Source: Heterorhizobium halophytocola
GTDB taxonomy: Bacteria; Pseudomonadota; Alphaproteobacteria; Rhizobiales; Rhizobiaceae
Length of the DNA stretch: 64,000 nucleotides
Assembly (NCBI RefSeq): GCF_017873095.1
Contig: NZ_JAGGJU010000002.1
Span: forward strand, 1 to 64,000
Direction: 5' to 3'
A model generated the notes under the pieces. That model searched no databases, was not told the origin of the DNA, and worked only from the letters and a program-made list of their open reading frames with translations. Positions 35,989 to 44,103 of the stretch are shown here, in pieces. Made by a program: the position numbers and the translations under genes. Every line of letters begins with the position of its first letter. Within the stretch, counting starts at the first letter, position 1.

Positions 35989-36975
35989 CTATTTGGCGGT
36001 CGCGTAATAGTTCTTCACGGCCGTGAACGAGACGTCGTAGCGCTTCTGTTCCTGCTGAGCGGTCAGCGGCATCAATTCTATGCCGACCTTTTCGAAAGCC
36101 TCGCGGCTTTCCTTGTCGTGCAGGGCGTCCTGAATGATCGCGCTCAGATAGGCCTTGATGTCGTCCGGAACCTTCGGATTGACGGCGACCAGCCGGTCGG
36201 CGCCCCAGATGCCCGATTCCATCTTGATGCCCACATCCTTCATCGTCGGGACATCGGGGATGGCCGAAAGCGGCGTGTTATCGGCAACAGCAAGCGGTAT
36301 CATGTCGCCCGCATCGACATATTGCGCGACTTCGTCATAGTAGTTGGCAGCGATATCGATATTGCCGCCGAGCAGGGCAATTGCAGCCGGCTTGCCGCCC
36401 TGGAACGGGACGATCGTAAACTTTGCGCCGGTTTCCCGCTGGACGATACGGGTTGCGATGTCGAAGGCGCCGTTTGGAATGACGCCGACTTTCAGCTCGC
36501 CCGGATGGGCTTTGGCATATTCGATGATCTGCTTGAAATCCATCTTGCCGATTTTTGACTTGGCATTGGAGAGCCAGACCGTCGGGGCGAAGGTAATGCC
36601 GGCGATGGGCTGCAGGTCATCCGCGCCGAACGGTGCCTTGCCGCCTTCGACGCTGATTGCCATGGTCGGGTTGGACATCACGTCGATGGTGTATCCGTCG
36701 GGCTTGGCCTGCTTGGCCACATAGGCGTTGCCGACAACGCTGCCGCCGCCGGCGCGGTTCTCGACGCGGAACTGGAGATTGGTCATCCGCTGCAACTGGG
36801 TTGCCAGCGTTCGCGCCGTCAGATCGACACCGCCACCCGGCGGGTAGGGAACGACGAAATTGATCGGACGCGTCGGATAATGGGCCGGCTTGTCTGCTGC
36901 CTGGGCAGCGGCAGCAACGGCAACGCTGGCAAGCGCCGTTGCGCACAGCAATAGAATGGATGTGGATCTGGGCAT
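35989..36975 (-). CDS. tctC: Tripartite tricarboxylate transporter substrate-binding protein TctC
   Basis: 328 residues, usual TctC/Bug length. Signal peptide to about AQAAD (residue 27); mature start NFVVPYPPGGGVDLTAR with the family ligand loop, then VENRAGGGSVVGNAYVAK. RBS GGGAGGAG before the ATG at 36975. It captures the carboxylate in the periplasm for TctAB. First gene of the operon; a hairpin lies between it and tctA. Confidence 0.92.
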   Translation of the reverse strand: MPRSTSILLLCATALASVAVAAAAQAADKPAHYPTRPINFVVPYPPGGGVDLTARTLATQLQRMTNLQFRVENRAGGGSVVGNAYVAKQAKPDGYTIDVMSNPTMAISVEGGKAPFGADDLQPIAGITFAPTVWLSNAKSKIGKMDFKQIIEYAKAHPGELKVGVIPNGAFDIATRIVQRETGAKFTIVPFQGGKPAAIALLGGNIDIAANYYDEVAQYVDAGDMIPLAVADNTPLSAIPDVPTMKDVGIKMESGIWGADRLVAVNPKVPDDIKAYLSAIIQDALHDKESREAFEKVGIELMPLTAQQEQKRYDVSFTAVKNYYATAK

Positions 36976-37403
36976 CTGAGCTCCTCCCGAAGTGACTGGA
37001 CATGGTCGCCCGGCAAAGCACCGAACATCGTCTCCTCCCGACGACCGTTTTCGCCGCGCAGACTTCGCATCTCCTCAGAAACGTCCGCGCCTCGAATGTC
37101 CAATCCCTAGCACCGCCACCTGTCCGAACCCTGTCCGATTGGCTGTCTCATGTTGAATGGCCTTTTCAACCGCTGTCGTCGATATCGGTAACTGATCGCC
37201 GATCGGTGTCCGAACCACCGGTTCGCGGCAGCTTTCTGAGCGGCAAACGCCCTGCGGATGCGGTCATGGGCGCAATCTGCGACAGATCCCGTGTGGGCGA
37301 CAAGGTACGGTCAATCCTCGGCCACGACTTGAGGGGGGCAGGGGAGGCCGCGCTTCGGTTTCGCATTGCCGAAATTCGTCCTTCGATAGATCCGCCTCCG
37401 GTC
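36976..37403. promoter_or_regulatory. 428-bp non-coding region upstream of tctC
   Basis: Lies between tctC (minus) and the stop of the MocR-type gene (minus), so it should carry the tctC promoter and any TctD site. I see no convincing ORF, terminator or long repeat. A small inverted pair GATCGCCGATC occurs near 37193-37203. Confidence 0.35.
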
Positions 37404-38729
37404 TCAGGGCCGGCTTGCCAGCATGATCGCCTCGGCAACCTCGTCATAGCGGTCCTTCAGTGTCGATGTCGCGACGCGGATATGCGGGTCGGGCAGGGTG
37501 GTGAACTTTGCGCCGGGGTGGACCGCGATGTTGCGCGCGGCGAGCGTCACCATGGCGAAGGCTTCATTCTCCACCGGGACCCAGCAGCACAATCCGCCGC
37601 CTTGGCCGATATCGATGCCGTGAGCGGCGAGAGCCGTTTCCAGCCGGTCGCGCCGCTGTTGATAGATCTGGCGGCTGCGGTCCAGGAGGTCGCGGGTTTC
37701 CGGATCCCGGATCAGATAGGCCGTCGCGGCCTGGAGAACGCGGCTGGTCCAGCCGGCGGAGAAGCTGCGGAAGGACTGGATCTGGTCGGTGATTGCCTGC
37801 GTGCTCGACAGCACGGCCAGGCGAAGATCCGGGCCGTGGCTCTTCGAAAAGGACAGCACGTGGATGGTGCGGTCGGGGAAACGGACGCCGAGGCTCTGAC
37901 GCGGCGCGGGCGAAACGTCACCGACACCGTCGTCCTCGATGATCAGCGCGTCGCTGCCAGACAGCAGGTCGCCAAGGGCCGCAAGCCGCAGGGACGAGAC
38001 CGTGCGGCCGCAGACGGAATGCAGGCGCGGCTGGAAGAGGAAGGCTGCCGGCCGTTTCTCCAGCGCTGCGGCGAGCGAAGCGGGAAGGGGACCCTCCGCG
38101 TCGCATTCGACGGGGACGATGTTGACGCCGCGATCCTCAAGAATGTCGAGCAGACGCATCGCCGTCGGCCGCTCGATGGCGATGGTCGAACCCGGCAGGA
38201 CCAGCGCATGGATCACCGCATAGATGCCGTTATAGCCACCATTGGTGGTCAGGAAGGCTTCCGCCGCATAAGGCCATTCGGGCCGGATCGCCGCCTCCAG
38301 CTCGGGGATGATGCGGCTTCTGGTGTAGCTGTTGAGGCTGCTCGGACTGGCCGCATGGGCAAGCGCCGCATCCAGCCGCGGCAACAGGTCGACATCGGGC
38401 ACGCCCTGCGACAGATCGAGGACATCGGCACTGTAATTGCCGGCGCTGGCCAGGCGTTCCGGCTTGGCGATGAAGCGGTCGCCGGAGATCCAGGTGCCGT
38501 TTCGGCCGCGGCCGGAGAGGATTTTCTGCCGCCGTAGTTCGCTCCAGGCCTCCGATATCGTCGCCGGGCTGACGCCCATCTCGTAGGCAATGTCGCGAAT
38601 GGATGGCATGCGCGTGCCAACCGGCAGCAGGCCGGAGCGGATCAGGGCGCTGGTTTCGATGGAGATTCCCTGAATGCTCTTATTGCTTATTTTTGCGGCA
38701 AACCATCTGGCGTCGATCTCGGTGGTCAA
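37404..38729 (-). CDS. MocR/PdxR-type regulator (GntR HTH + aminotransferase-like domain)
   Basis: 441 residues. N-terminal GntR winged helix at about 20-90 (RSGLLPVGTRMPSIRDIA, then GVSPATISEAWSEL), then a fold-type I PLP aminotransferase-like domain to the end, with the PLP Lys expected in LSFSKSHGPDLR and the Asp in IIEDDGVGD. Starts with TTG at 38729; AAGGGAT at 38736-38742 supports this. Family members bind an amino acid- or amine-derived PLP aldimine and activate nearby genes. It diverges from the binding protein/ABC transporter/amidohydrolase set at 38.8-43.7 kb, which are its probable targets. Confidence 0.9.
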   Translation of the reverse strand: MTTEIDARWFAAKISNKSIQGISIETSALIRSGLLPVGTRMPSIRDIAYEMGVSPATISEAWSELRRQKILSGRGRNGTWISGDRFIAKPERLASAGNYSADVLDLSQGVPDVDLLPRLDAALAHAASPSSLNSYTRSRIIPELEAAIRPEWPYAAEAFLTTNGGYNGIYAVIHALVLPGSTIAIERPTAMRLLDILEDRGVNIVPVECDAEGPLPASLAAALEKRPAAFLFQPRLHSVCGRTVSSLRLAALGDLLSGSDALIIEDDGVGDVSPAPRQSLGVRFPDRTIHVLSFSKSHGPDLRLAVLSSTQAITDQIQSFRSFSAGWTSRVLQAATAYLIRDPETRDLLDRSRQIYQQRRDRLETALAAHGIDIGQGGGLCCWVPVENEAFAMVTLAARNIAVHPGAKFTTLPDPHIRVATSTLKDRYDEVAEAIMLASRP

Positions 38730-38735
38730 TTTTTA

Positions 38736-38742
38736 ATCCCTT
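38736..38742 (-). promoter_or_regulatory. Ribosome binding site supporting the TTG start of the MocR gene
   Basis: Reads AAGGGAT on the minus strand, about 6 to 7 nt before the TTG start codon at 38729. No ATG or GTG nearby has comparable spacing. Confidence 0.55.
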
Positions 38743-38747
38743 TAAAT

Positions 38748-38787
38748 GTTCAATAACGTAATAGCATTTGTCATTTTGAAATTGAAC
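38748..38787. promoter_or_regulatory. Candidate MocR operator: GTTCAAT/ATTGAAC
   Basis: Inverted 7-bp sites GTTCAAT (38748-38754) and ATTGAAC (38781-38787), 33 bp centre to centre, about three helical turns. They occupy the 90-bp AT-rich interval between the divergent MocR and binding-protein genes, which must hold both promoters. Confidence 0.4.
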
Positions 38788-38819
38788 TTTTAGCGTCTGC
38801 CTATCACAGTTTATTTCGG

Positions 38820-39782
38820 ATGCCACTGGAAATGCCAATTACCCTTCGTATCGCCGTCCGTGATTGGGACTACATCACCCCGCTCGTGCTTGGAGAGGTC
38901 GTATCCGACCGCCTGCAACTGGTTGTCGACCGGGTCGGCACGCTGGTCTCTCATGTCGGCAAGAGCGACTACGACGCTGCCGAAACCTCGTTCAGCCGCT
39001 ACACCCAGCTGTGCCATGATGGCGACAACTCCATCGTCGGCATTCCGAATTTCATCATGCGCGGTTTTCGCCATCGCTGCATCATCACCCGCAAGGACAG
39101 CGATATCCGCACCCTGGCCGATCTGAAGGGCAAGAAGATCGGCGTCACCGGCTGGCGCGACAGTGGCAATACCTGGACGCGGGCGGCGGTGCGCCGCGAG
39201 GGCGTCGGCGTCGAGGATGCCTTCTGGTATGCCGGCCGTCTGACCGAGGCCCATCCGATTACCGACCGTCTTGACGGCTTCGGCCGGCCGGGACGCATCG
39301 AGGCCTGCCCTAACGAGCGTCCTATGGTCGACCTGCTGGCAGAGGGCTTCCTCGACGCGGTCTTCACCCCGTTCATGCCCAAGGGCTTCTTCGACAAGAC
39401 CTCGCAATTCCGGCAGGTTCTTCCCGACTACCGGTCCGCAGAAGTTGATTACTTTAGCAGTGTTGGATATGTGCCCGGCATGCATATCATCTCGTTCAAG
39501 GCGGCCGTAGTCGACGAACATCCCTGGGTGATGGAGGAGGTGAGCCGGATGATCGACGAGAGCCAGAGCATCTGGCTGGAAAAGCGCGAGAAATATGCCG
39601 ACACCACGCCCTGGATGATCGATGAGCTGCGCCGCTGCGCGGCCGATCTTGACGCGGACTGGAAGGACAGCGGCATCGCTGCCAATCGCCGGATGATCGA
39701 GGATTTCGCCGAAGAGCTCTTCGAGCAGAAGATCATGCCACGGCGCCTGACGGTTGCCGAACTTTTCCCGCGGTTTGCCTGA
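38820..39782 (+). CDS. Periplasmic-binding-fold protein, 4,5-dihydroxyphthalate decarboxylase-like
   Basis: 320 residues (a second possible ATG lies at 38832). No signal peptide. Resembles the 4,5-dihydroxyphthalate decarboxylase family, which has a type-2 periplasmic binding protein fold: YDAAETSFSRYTQL, FRHRCIITRKDSDIRTLADLKGK, and KIGVTGWRDSGNTWTRA. Whether it is a decarboxylase, another lyase, or a binding protein cannot be decided; the lack of an export signal favours an enzyme. First of the plus-strand genes divergent from the MocR regulator and 72 bp before the amino acid transporter. Confidence 0.7.
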   Translation: MPLEMPITLRIAVRDWDYITPLVLGEVVSDRLQLVVDRVGTLVSHVGKSDYDAAETSFSRYTQLCHDGDNSIVGIPNFIMRGFRHRCIITRKDSDIRTLADLKGKKIGVTGWRDSGNTWTRAAVRREGVGVEDAFWYAGRLTEAHPITDRLDGFGRPGRIEACPNERPMVDLLAEGFLDAVFTPFMPKGFFDKTSQFRQVLPDYRSAEVDYFSSVGYVPGMHIISFKAAVVDEHPWVMEEVSRMIDESQSIWLEKREKYADTTPWMIDELRRCAADLDADWKDSGIAANRRMIEDFAEELFEQKIMPRRLTVAELFPRFA

Positions 39783-39854
39783 GGGCATCCGCGAATTCGC
39801 CTGCGCGCGAGCATTCGACCAGAAACTGAAAACCAAACTTGAGGGAATGACCGA

Positions 39855-40742
39855 ATGAATATCAAGATGATCGCATCCACCGCCCTGGCCTGCTTCATGG
39901 CAGCGGGCGCCGTTCATGCCGAAGATGCGCTTCCGACGCTGAAGAAGGATGACGCGCTGTTTGCCCGGCTGCCGGAAGCCATTCAGAAATCCGGCACGAT
40001 GATCTCGGTCAACAATGGTTCGTTTCCGCCCTATGAGATCGTCGAAGGCACCAAGATGAGCGGCGCCAGCGCCGATCTGACGGACGCCCTCGGGCAGGTT
40101 CTCGGTGTCAAGATCGAACACCAGACCGTCGGCGGCCTTCCGGCCCTGCTGGCCGGCATAAATGCGGGACGCTACCAGTTCGCCTTCGGTCCCGTCGGCG
40201 ACTTCAAGAGCCGCGAAGAGGCAAACGACTTCGTCGACTGGGTTCAGGAATTCGTGGTCTTTGCCGTCCACAAGGGCAATCCGAAGGGCATCACCTCGCT
40301 CGACACGGCCTGCGGTAGCCGTATTGCGGTGATGGCCGGCGGTTCCGCCGAGCGCGTGATCCAGGCCCAGAGCGAGACCTGCAAGACCAACGGCAAGGAT
40401 CCGGTCGAGGTGCAGTCCTATACCGACCAGCCGAGCTCGATCCTGGCCGTGCGCTCCAAGCGCGCCGACGCCTTCTTCTCGTCGCAGGCGCCACTCACCT
40501 ATTTCGTCAGCCAGGCCAATGGCCAGCTCGAACTCTCCGGCGTCGGCCAGAAGAACGGGTTCCAGGATCTGTTCCAGGGCGCGGTCGTCCCGAAGGGCTC
40601 GCCGCTTGCCGAAGTGCTGAAGGATGGCGTCAAGGAACTGATCGACAACGGCACTTATGCGGTCGTCATGAAGAAGTGGGGCCTTGAGAACAACATGATC
40701 AAGGAACCCGGCATCAATCTCGGCGGGGTTCTGCCGAAATGA
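39855..40742 (+). CDS. Polar amino acid ABC transporter substrate-binding protein
   Basis: 295 residues with signal peptide to about VHAED (residue 24); GAGGGA upstream of the ATG at 39855. Solute-binding family 3 with NNGSFPPYEIVEGTKMSGASADL and DALGQVLGVKIEHQTV. The second lobe carries the usual DQPSSILAVRSKRADAF pattern. Captures an amino acid-like ligand for the permease and ATPase encoded directly downstream (ATGA overlap). Confidence 0.92.
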   Translation: MNIKMIASTALACFMAAGAVHAEDALPTLKKDDALFARLPEAIQKSGTMISVNNGSFPPYEIVEGTKMSGASADLTDALGQVLGVKIEHQTVGGLPALLAGINAGRYQFAFGPVGDFKSREEANDFVDWVQEFVVFAVHKGNPKGITSLDTACGSRIAVMAGGSAERVIQAQSETCKTNGKDPVEVQSYTDQPSSILAVRSKRADAFFSSQAPLTYFVSQANGQLELSGVGQKNGFQDLFQGAVVPKGSPLAEVLKDGVKELIDNGTYAVVMKKWGLENNMIKEPGINLGGVLPK

Positions 40743-41677
40743 GTGAAGCGACCACGCTTTCCGCATCGCCTTCGGGCGATGCGGTCGACCGCGATGTCGC
40801 CAACGCCCACACACCGTTTCCGGTCGGGCGTCTGGCGCTCTGGCTGATCGTCATCCTGATCGCCCTGGACTTCGCCTGGATCGTCGCCAACAACGAGAAC
40901 TTCGGTTGGCCGGTCGTGGCGCAGTATTTCTTCGATCCGACGGTGATGCAGGGCCTGACCGTCAGTCTCGGCCTGACCGTGGTCGCCATGGCGATCGGCG
41001 TTGCCATCGGTCTGATCCTGGCCATTGCGCGTCTGTCGGGCGATGGCCTGGCGAAGTCGCTCGCCGGTCTCTACATCTGGTTCTTCCGCGGCACACCGCT
41101 TTTGGTGCAGCTGATCTTCTGGTACAACATGTCGACGCTGTTCCCGTCGCTGTCGATTGCCATTCCCTTTGGCCCGACGCTCGCCAGCTGGGACACCAAT
41201 TCCGTCATCACCCCGATGACCGCGGCGATCGCCGGACTTGCGCTCAACGAAGCCGCCTATATGGCCGAAATCATTCGTGCCGGCCTGCTGTCGGTCGAGC
41301 GCGGGCAGTCCGAAACGGCCGAAGCCTTCGGCATGACCCGGCTGCGAGCCCTGTGGCGCATCGTCATCCCGCAGGCCATGCGCGCCATCGTCCCGCCGAC
41401 AGGCAACCAGCTGATCAGCATGATCAAGGCCACCTCTCTGGTCAGCGTGATCGCCATGGCCGACCTGCTCTATTCGGTCCAGTCGATCTACAACCGGACG
41501 TTCGAGATCGTGCCGATGCTGATGGTGGCCGTCATCTGGTATCTGTTGATCACCTCCGTGCTGAATATCGGCCAGAGCTATATCGAACGGTACTACAGCC
41601 GTGGCGACCGCCGTTCGGGCGCTGGCGCAGTCCAGGCCGCTGCGGCTCCGGCCCTTGCCGAGGAGGCGTCCCACTGA
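40739..41677 (+). CDS. Polar amino acid ABC transporter permease (HisM/GlnP type)
   Basis: 312 residues. A cytoplasmic N-terminal extension of about 30 residues precedes five hydrophobic helices. The family features GLTVSLGLTVVAMAIGVAIG, WFFRGTPLLVQL and the EAA loop EAFGMTRLRALWRIVIPQAMR are visible. Start overlaps the binding-protein stop, and its stop overlaps the ATPase start by one base. Confidence 0.93.
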   Translation: MSEATTLSASPSGDAVDRDVANAHTPFPVGRLALWLIVILIALDFAWIVANNENFGWPVVAQYFFDPTVMQGLTVSLGLTVVAMAIGVAIGLILAIARLSGDGLAKSLAGLYIWFFRGTPLLVQLIFWYNMSTLFPSLSIAIPFGPTLASWDTNSVITPMTAAIAGLALNEAAYMAEIIRAGLLSVERGQSETAEAFGMTRLRALWRIVIPQAMRAIVPPTGNQLISMIKATSLVSVIAMADLLYSVQSIYNRTFEIVPMLMVAVIWYLLITSVLNIGQSYIERYYSRGDRRSGAGAVQAAAAPALAEEASH

Positions 41678-42456
41678 TGCAAAGCGCAAGCCCCCAGGCG
41701 CCGCTCGTGCGCGCCCGCAATGTCCACAAGTCGTTCGACCAGCTCGAAGTGCTCAAGGGGATCGACCTGGATGTTGCTCCCGGAGAAGTCGTCGTCATCC
41801 TCGGTCCCTCCGGTTCCGGCAAGTCGACTTTTCTTCGCTGCATCAATCATCTGGAAAATATCCAGAAGGGATCGATCGAGGTGGCCGGCGAACAGATCGG
41901 CTTCAAGCCGAGCAGAGGCCGTCTCGTGCGGCTTTCCAACAATGCGATTGCGCGCCAGCGGCGCAGGATCGGCATGGTGTTCCAGCAGTTCAATCTCTAT
42001 CCGCACATGACGGTGCTGCAGAACATCATCGAGGCACCGGTCGGCGTCCACGGACGCAACCGGCAGGAGGCGATCGCCGAAGCGAAGGCGCTTCTGGCGC
42101 GCGTCGGACTTTCGGACAAGGCTGACAGCTATCCGCGGCAATTGTCCGGTGGCCAGCAGCAGCGCGTGGCGATTGCCCGTGCCCTGGCCATCCAGCCGCA
42201 GCTGATCCTGTTCGACGAGCCGACATCTGCGCTCGATCCGGAACTCGTCGGCGAAGTGCTGTCGACGATGAAGGACCTGGCGCAGCAGGGACTGACGATG
42301 ATCGTCGTGACCCACGAGATCGGCTTTGCCCGCGAGGCGGCGGATCGCGTCGTCTTCATGGACGGCGGACACGTGGTCGAGATGGGCAAGCCCGAAGAGG
42401 TCATCGGCAATCCGCAACACCCGCGGACCCAGGCCTTTCTGTCACGCTTCCTCTAG
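41677..42456 (+). CDS. Polar amino acid ABC transporter ATP-binding protein (GlnQ/HisP type)
   Basis: 259 residues from the ATG at 41677, which shares its first base with the permease stop (TGATG). Walker A GPSGSGKST, signature LSGGQQQRVA, Walker B LILFDEPTSALD, switch VTHEIG. Powers the importer. A strong terminator follows 38 bp after the stop. Confidence 0.95.
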   Translation: MQSASPQAPLVRARNVHKSFDQLEVLKGIDLDVAPGEVVVILGPSGSGKSTFLRCINHLENIQKGSIEVAGEQIGFKPSRGRLVRLSNNAIARQRRRIGMVFQQFNLYPHMTVLQNIIEAPVGVHGRNRQEAIAEAKALLARVGLSDKADSYPRQLSGGQQQRVAIARALAIQPQLILFDEPTSALDPELVGEVLSTMKDLAQQGLTMIVVTHEIGFAREAADRVVFMDGGHVVEMGKPEEVIGNPQHPRTQAFLSRFL

Positions 42457-42493
42457 CCAAAGCACTCCCAAGGCGACCGTAGTCGTCCCCAAC

Positions 42494-42530
42494 TGCGCCG
42501 GCCTTTGAAGGCAAGGGTCGGCGCATTTTT
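42494..42530 (+). terminator. Rho-independent terminator after the amino acid ABC operon
   Basis: Stem TGCGCCGGCC / GGTCGGCGCA (10 bp with one mismatch), 12-nt loop, followed by TTTTT. The amidohydrolase gene starts 33 bp further on, so it is either read through at a reduced level or has its own promoter. Confidence 0.75.
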
Positions 42531-42562
42531 CTCCCCGGTGCCAACATTTTCGGTTTGATCCC

Positions 42563-43744
42563 ATGCTTCAAGACAATGCATTCGCCCGCCTATCCGATTT
42601 CGACGACAAGAAGGCCGAACTGACGGCCATCCGCCGCCATCTGCACGCCCATCCCGAGCTCTCCCATCAGGAGACCGAGACCGCCCGCTTCGTTGCCGAC
42701 AAGCTGAAGGCCTGGGGCTATGAGGTGACCGAGGGGGTTGGCGGACACGGCGTGGTCGCGCGCCTGAAGGTCGGCGATGGCCGGAAGAGCGTTGCCATCC
42801 GCGCCGACATGGATGCGCTGCCGATCCAGGAACAGACCGGCGCCGACTATTCAAGCACGACCTCCGGTGTCATGCATGCCTGCGGGCACGACGGCCACAC
42901 CACCGTTCTTTTGGGCGCTGCCGAATATCTGGCGCGCACCCGGCGTTTCAACGGCACGCTGACGCTGATCTTCCAGCCGGCCGAGGAAGCCGGTGCCACC
43001 TCCGGTGCGCAGAAGATGATCGCCGACGGGTTGTTCGAGCGTTTCCCCTTCGACGCGATCTTCGGCCTGCACAATCATCCGGGTGCCTCGGAAGGCACGA
43101 TCCTGACGCGGGCCGGCCCGATCATGGCGGCGTCCGACACGATCGAGATCACCATCAAGGGCAAGGGCGGCCACGCGTCGCGTCCGCATCTGACGATCGA
43201 TCCGATCCTGGTGGCCTGCAATCTCGTCGTTTCGCTGCAGGCGGTCGTCTCCCGCTACATCGATCCGACCCAGACGGCGGTCGTCACCGTCGGCACGATT
43301 CATGCCGGGGAAGCGGTCAACGTCATTCCGGAATCCGCCAGGCTTGCGATCACCGTACGCACCTTCGACAAGCAGGTGCGGGACGCGGCCAAGGCCCGGA
43401 TCATCGCGCTGACCAATGCGATCGCAGAGGGCCATGGTGCCGCCGCCGAGATCCACTTCGATCCCGGCCATCCGGTCGTCACCAATTCCGAGGCCGAGAC
43501 GGCGTTTGCTCGCACGGTGGCCGAAGAGCTGATCGGGGCGGAAAACGTCTCGACCTGCAGCCTGATCCCGGGCAGCGAGGATTTTGCCTATTTTCTCGAG
43601 CACAAGCCCGGGTCCTTCCTGCGTCTGGGCAACGGCGTCAAATCGGCAATCTTGCACAGCGACAAGTATGATTTTGCCGACGACAGCCTGACCGTCGGCG
43701 CAGCCCTCTGGGCCCGCCTGGCGGAGCGCTACCTGCACGACTGA
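42563..43744 (+). CDS. M20D amidohydrolase (hippurate/indole-acetyl-amino acid hydrolase-like)
   Basis: 393 residues. M20 subfamily D features: HLHAHPELSHQETET at the N-terminus, HACGHDGHTTVLLGAAEYL with the metal-binding Cys and His residues, FQPAEE, and GSEDFAYFLE near the C-terminus. Members hydrolyse N-acyl amino acids such as hippurate, N-acetyl or auxin conjugates. No signal peptide. Following a polar amino acid transporter under a MocR regulator, it likely frees the amino acid from an imported conjugate. Confidence 0.9.
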   Translation: MLQDNAFARLSDFDDKKAELTAIRRHLHAHPELSHQETETARFVADKLKAWGYEVTEGVGGHGVVARLKVGDGRKSVAIRADMDALPIQEQTGADYSSTTSGVMHACGHDGHTTVLLGAAEYLARTRRFNGTLTLIFQPAEEAGATSGAQKMIADGLFERFPFDAIFGLHNHPGASEGTILTRAGPIMAASDTIEITIKGKGGHASRPHLTIDPILVACNLVVSLQAVVSRYIDPTQTAVVTVGTIHAGEAVNVIPESARLAITVRTFDKQVRDAAKARIIALTNAIAEGHGAAAEIHFDPGHPVVTNSEAETAFARTVAEELIGAENVSTCSLIPGSEDFAYFLEHKPGSFLRLGNGVKSAILHSDKYDFADDSLTVGAALWARLAERYLHD

Positions 43745-44036
43745 GAGCCTTGCGACGTCAATGCTGAAGCCATAGCGAAACCGCCATCTCTCTGCGGCCG
43801 ACGGCCAAAGGTTTGGGCTTGTGTGTGGAGCCGTTGCGACCCTGCTGCGTCTCGGCGCGCGCCTCTGCCGGGCGCTTGCCGCGCCAGCGGGTGCAAGGCT
43901 CTGTCTACATTGAATAGAGGCGGAGAATAATTGCCTTTAGCCGTTCGGACACAGGGGCCGCTGGCGGCGCCTACCGGAAGTTGGAACTGCGCAAAGTTCC
44001 ATAATGTGTATTACGCGATCCTTTTGTGTAGCGGGG
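43745..44036. other. Non-coding stretch before the IS30 element
   Basis: About 290 bp with no gene that I recognise. It holds a 7-bp inverted repeat TGGAACT-GCGCAA-AGTTCCA (43982-44001) and directly after it a dif-like sequence. Frames crossing it give only short products without family similarity. Confidence 0.5.
43994..44021. other. dif-like XerCD site candidate
   Basis: The central 16 bases CATAATGTGTATTACG match the core of the E. coli dif site (CATAATGTATATTATG) at 14 of 16 positions. Read on the minus strand, the 28-mer GGATCGCGTAATACACATTA+TGGAACTT matches E. coli dif at 18 of 28 positions, including 8 of 11 of the XerC arm and the TTATG start of the XerD arm. The site could be a replicon dif, a dif-like site of a mobile element, or chance. 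It lies 16 bp outside the IS30 left end. Confidence 0.35.
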
Positions 44037-44065
44037 GTGGGTTCAAGGATGAAGTGCGACTTGCG
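44037..44065 (+). repeat. IS30 left terminal inverted repeat
   Basis: Contains TGAAGTGCGACTTGCG at 44050-44065, matching the inverted right end at 15 of 16 positions, and GTGGGTTCA at the outer tip. Confidence 0.7.
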
Positions 44066-44103
44066 AATGACACCAATGGGTTGTCACTCGCAAGGAGAAT
44101 GCA

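Noticed and set aside
38811..40814. Open frame of 667 codons antisense to the lyase-like and binding-protein genes
   Set aside because: Shadow frame; the plus-strand genes have signal peptide, RBS and conserved motifs.
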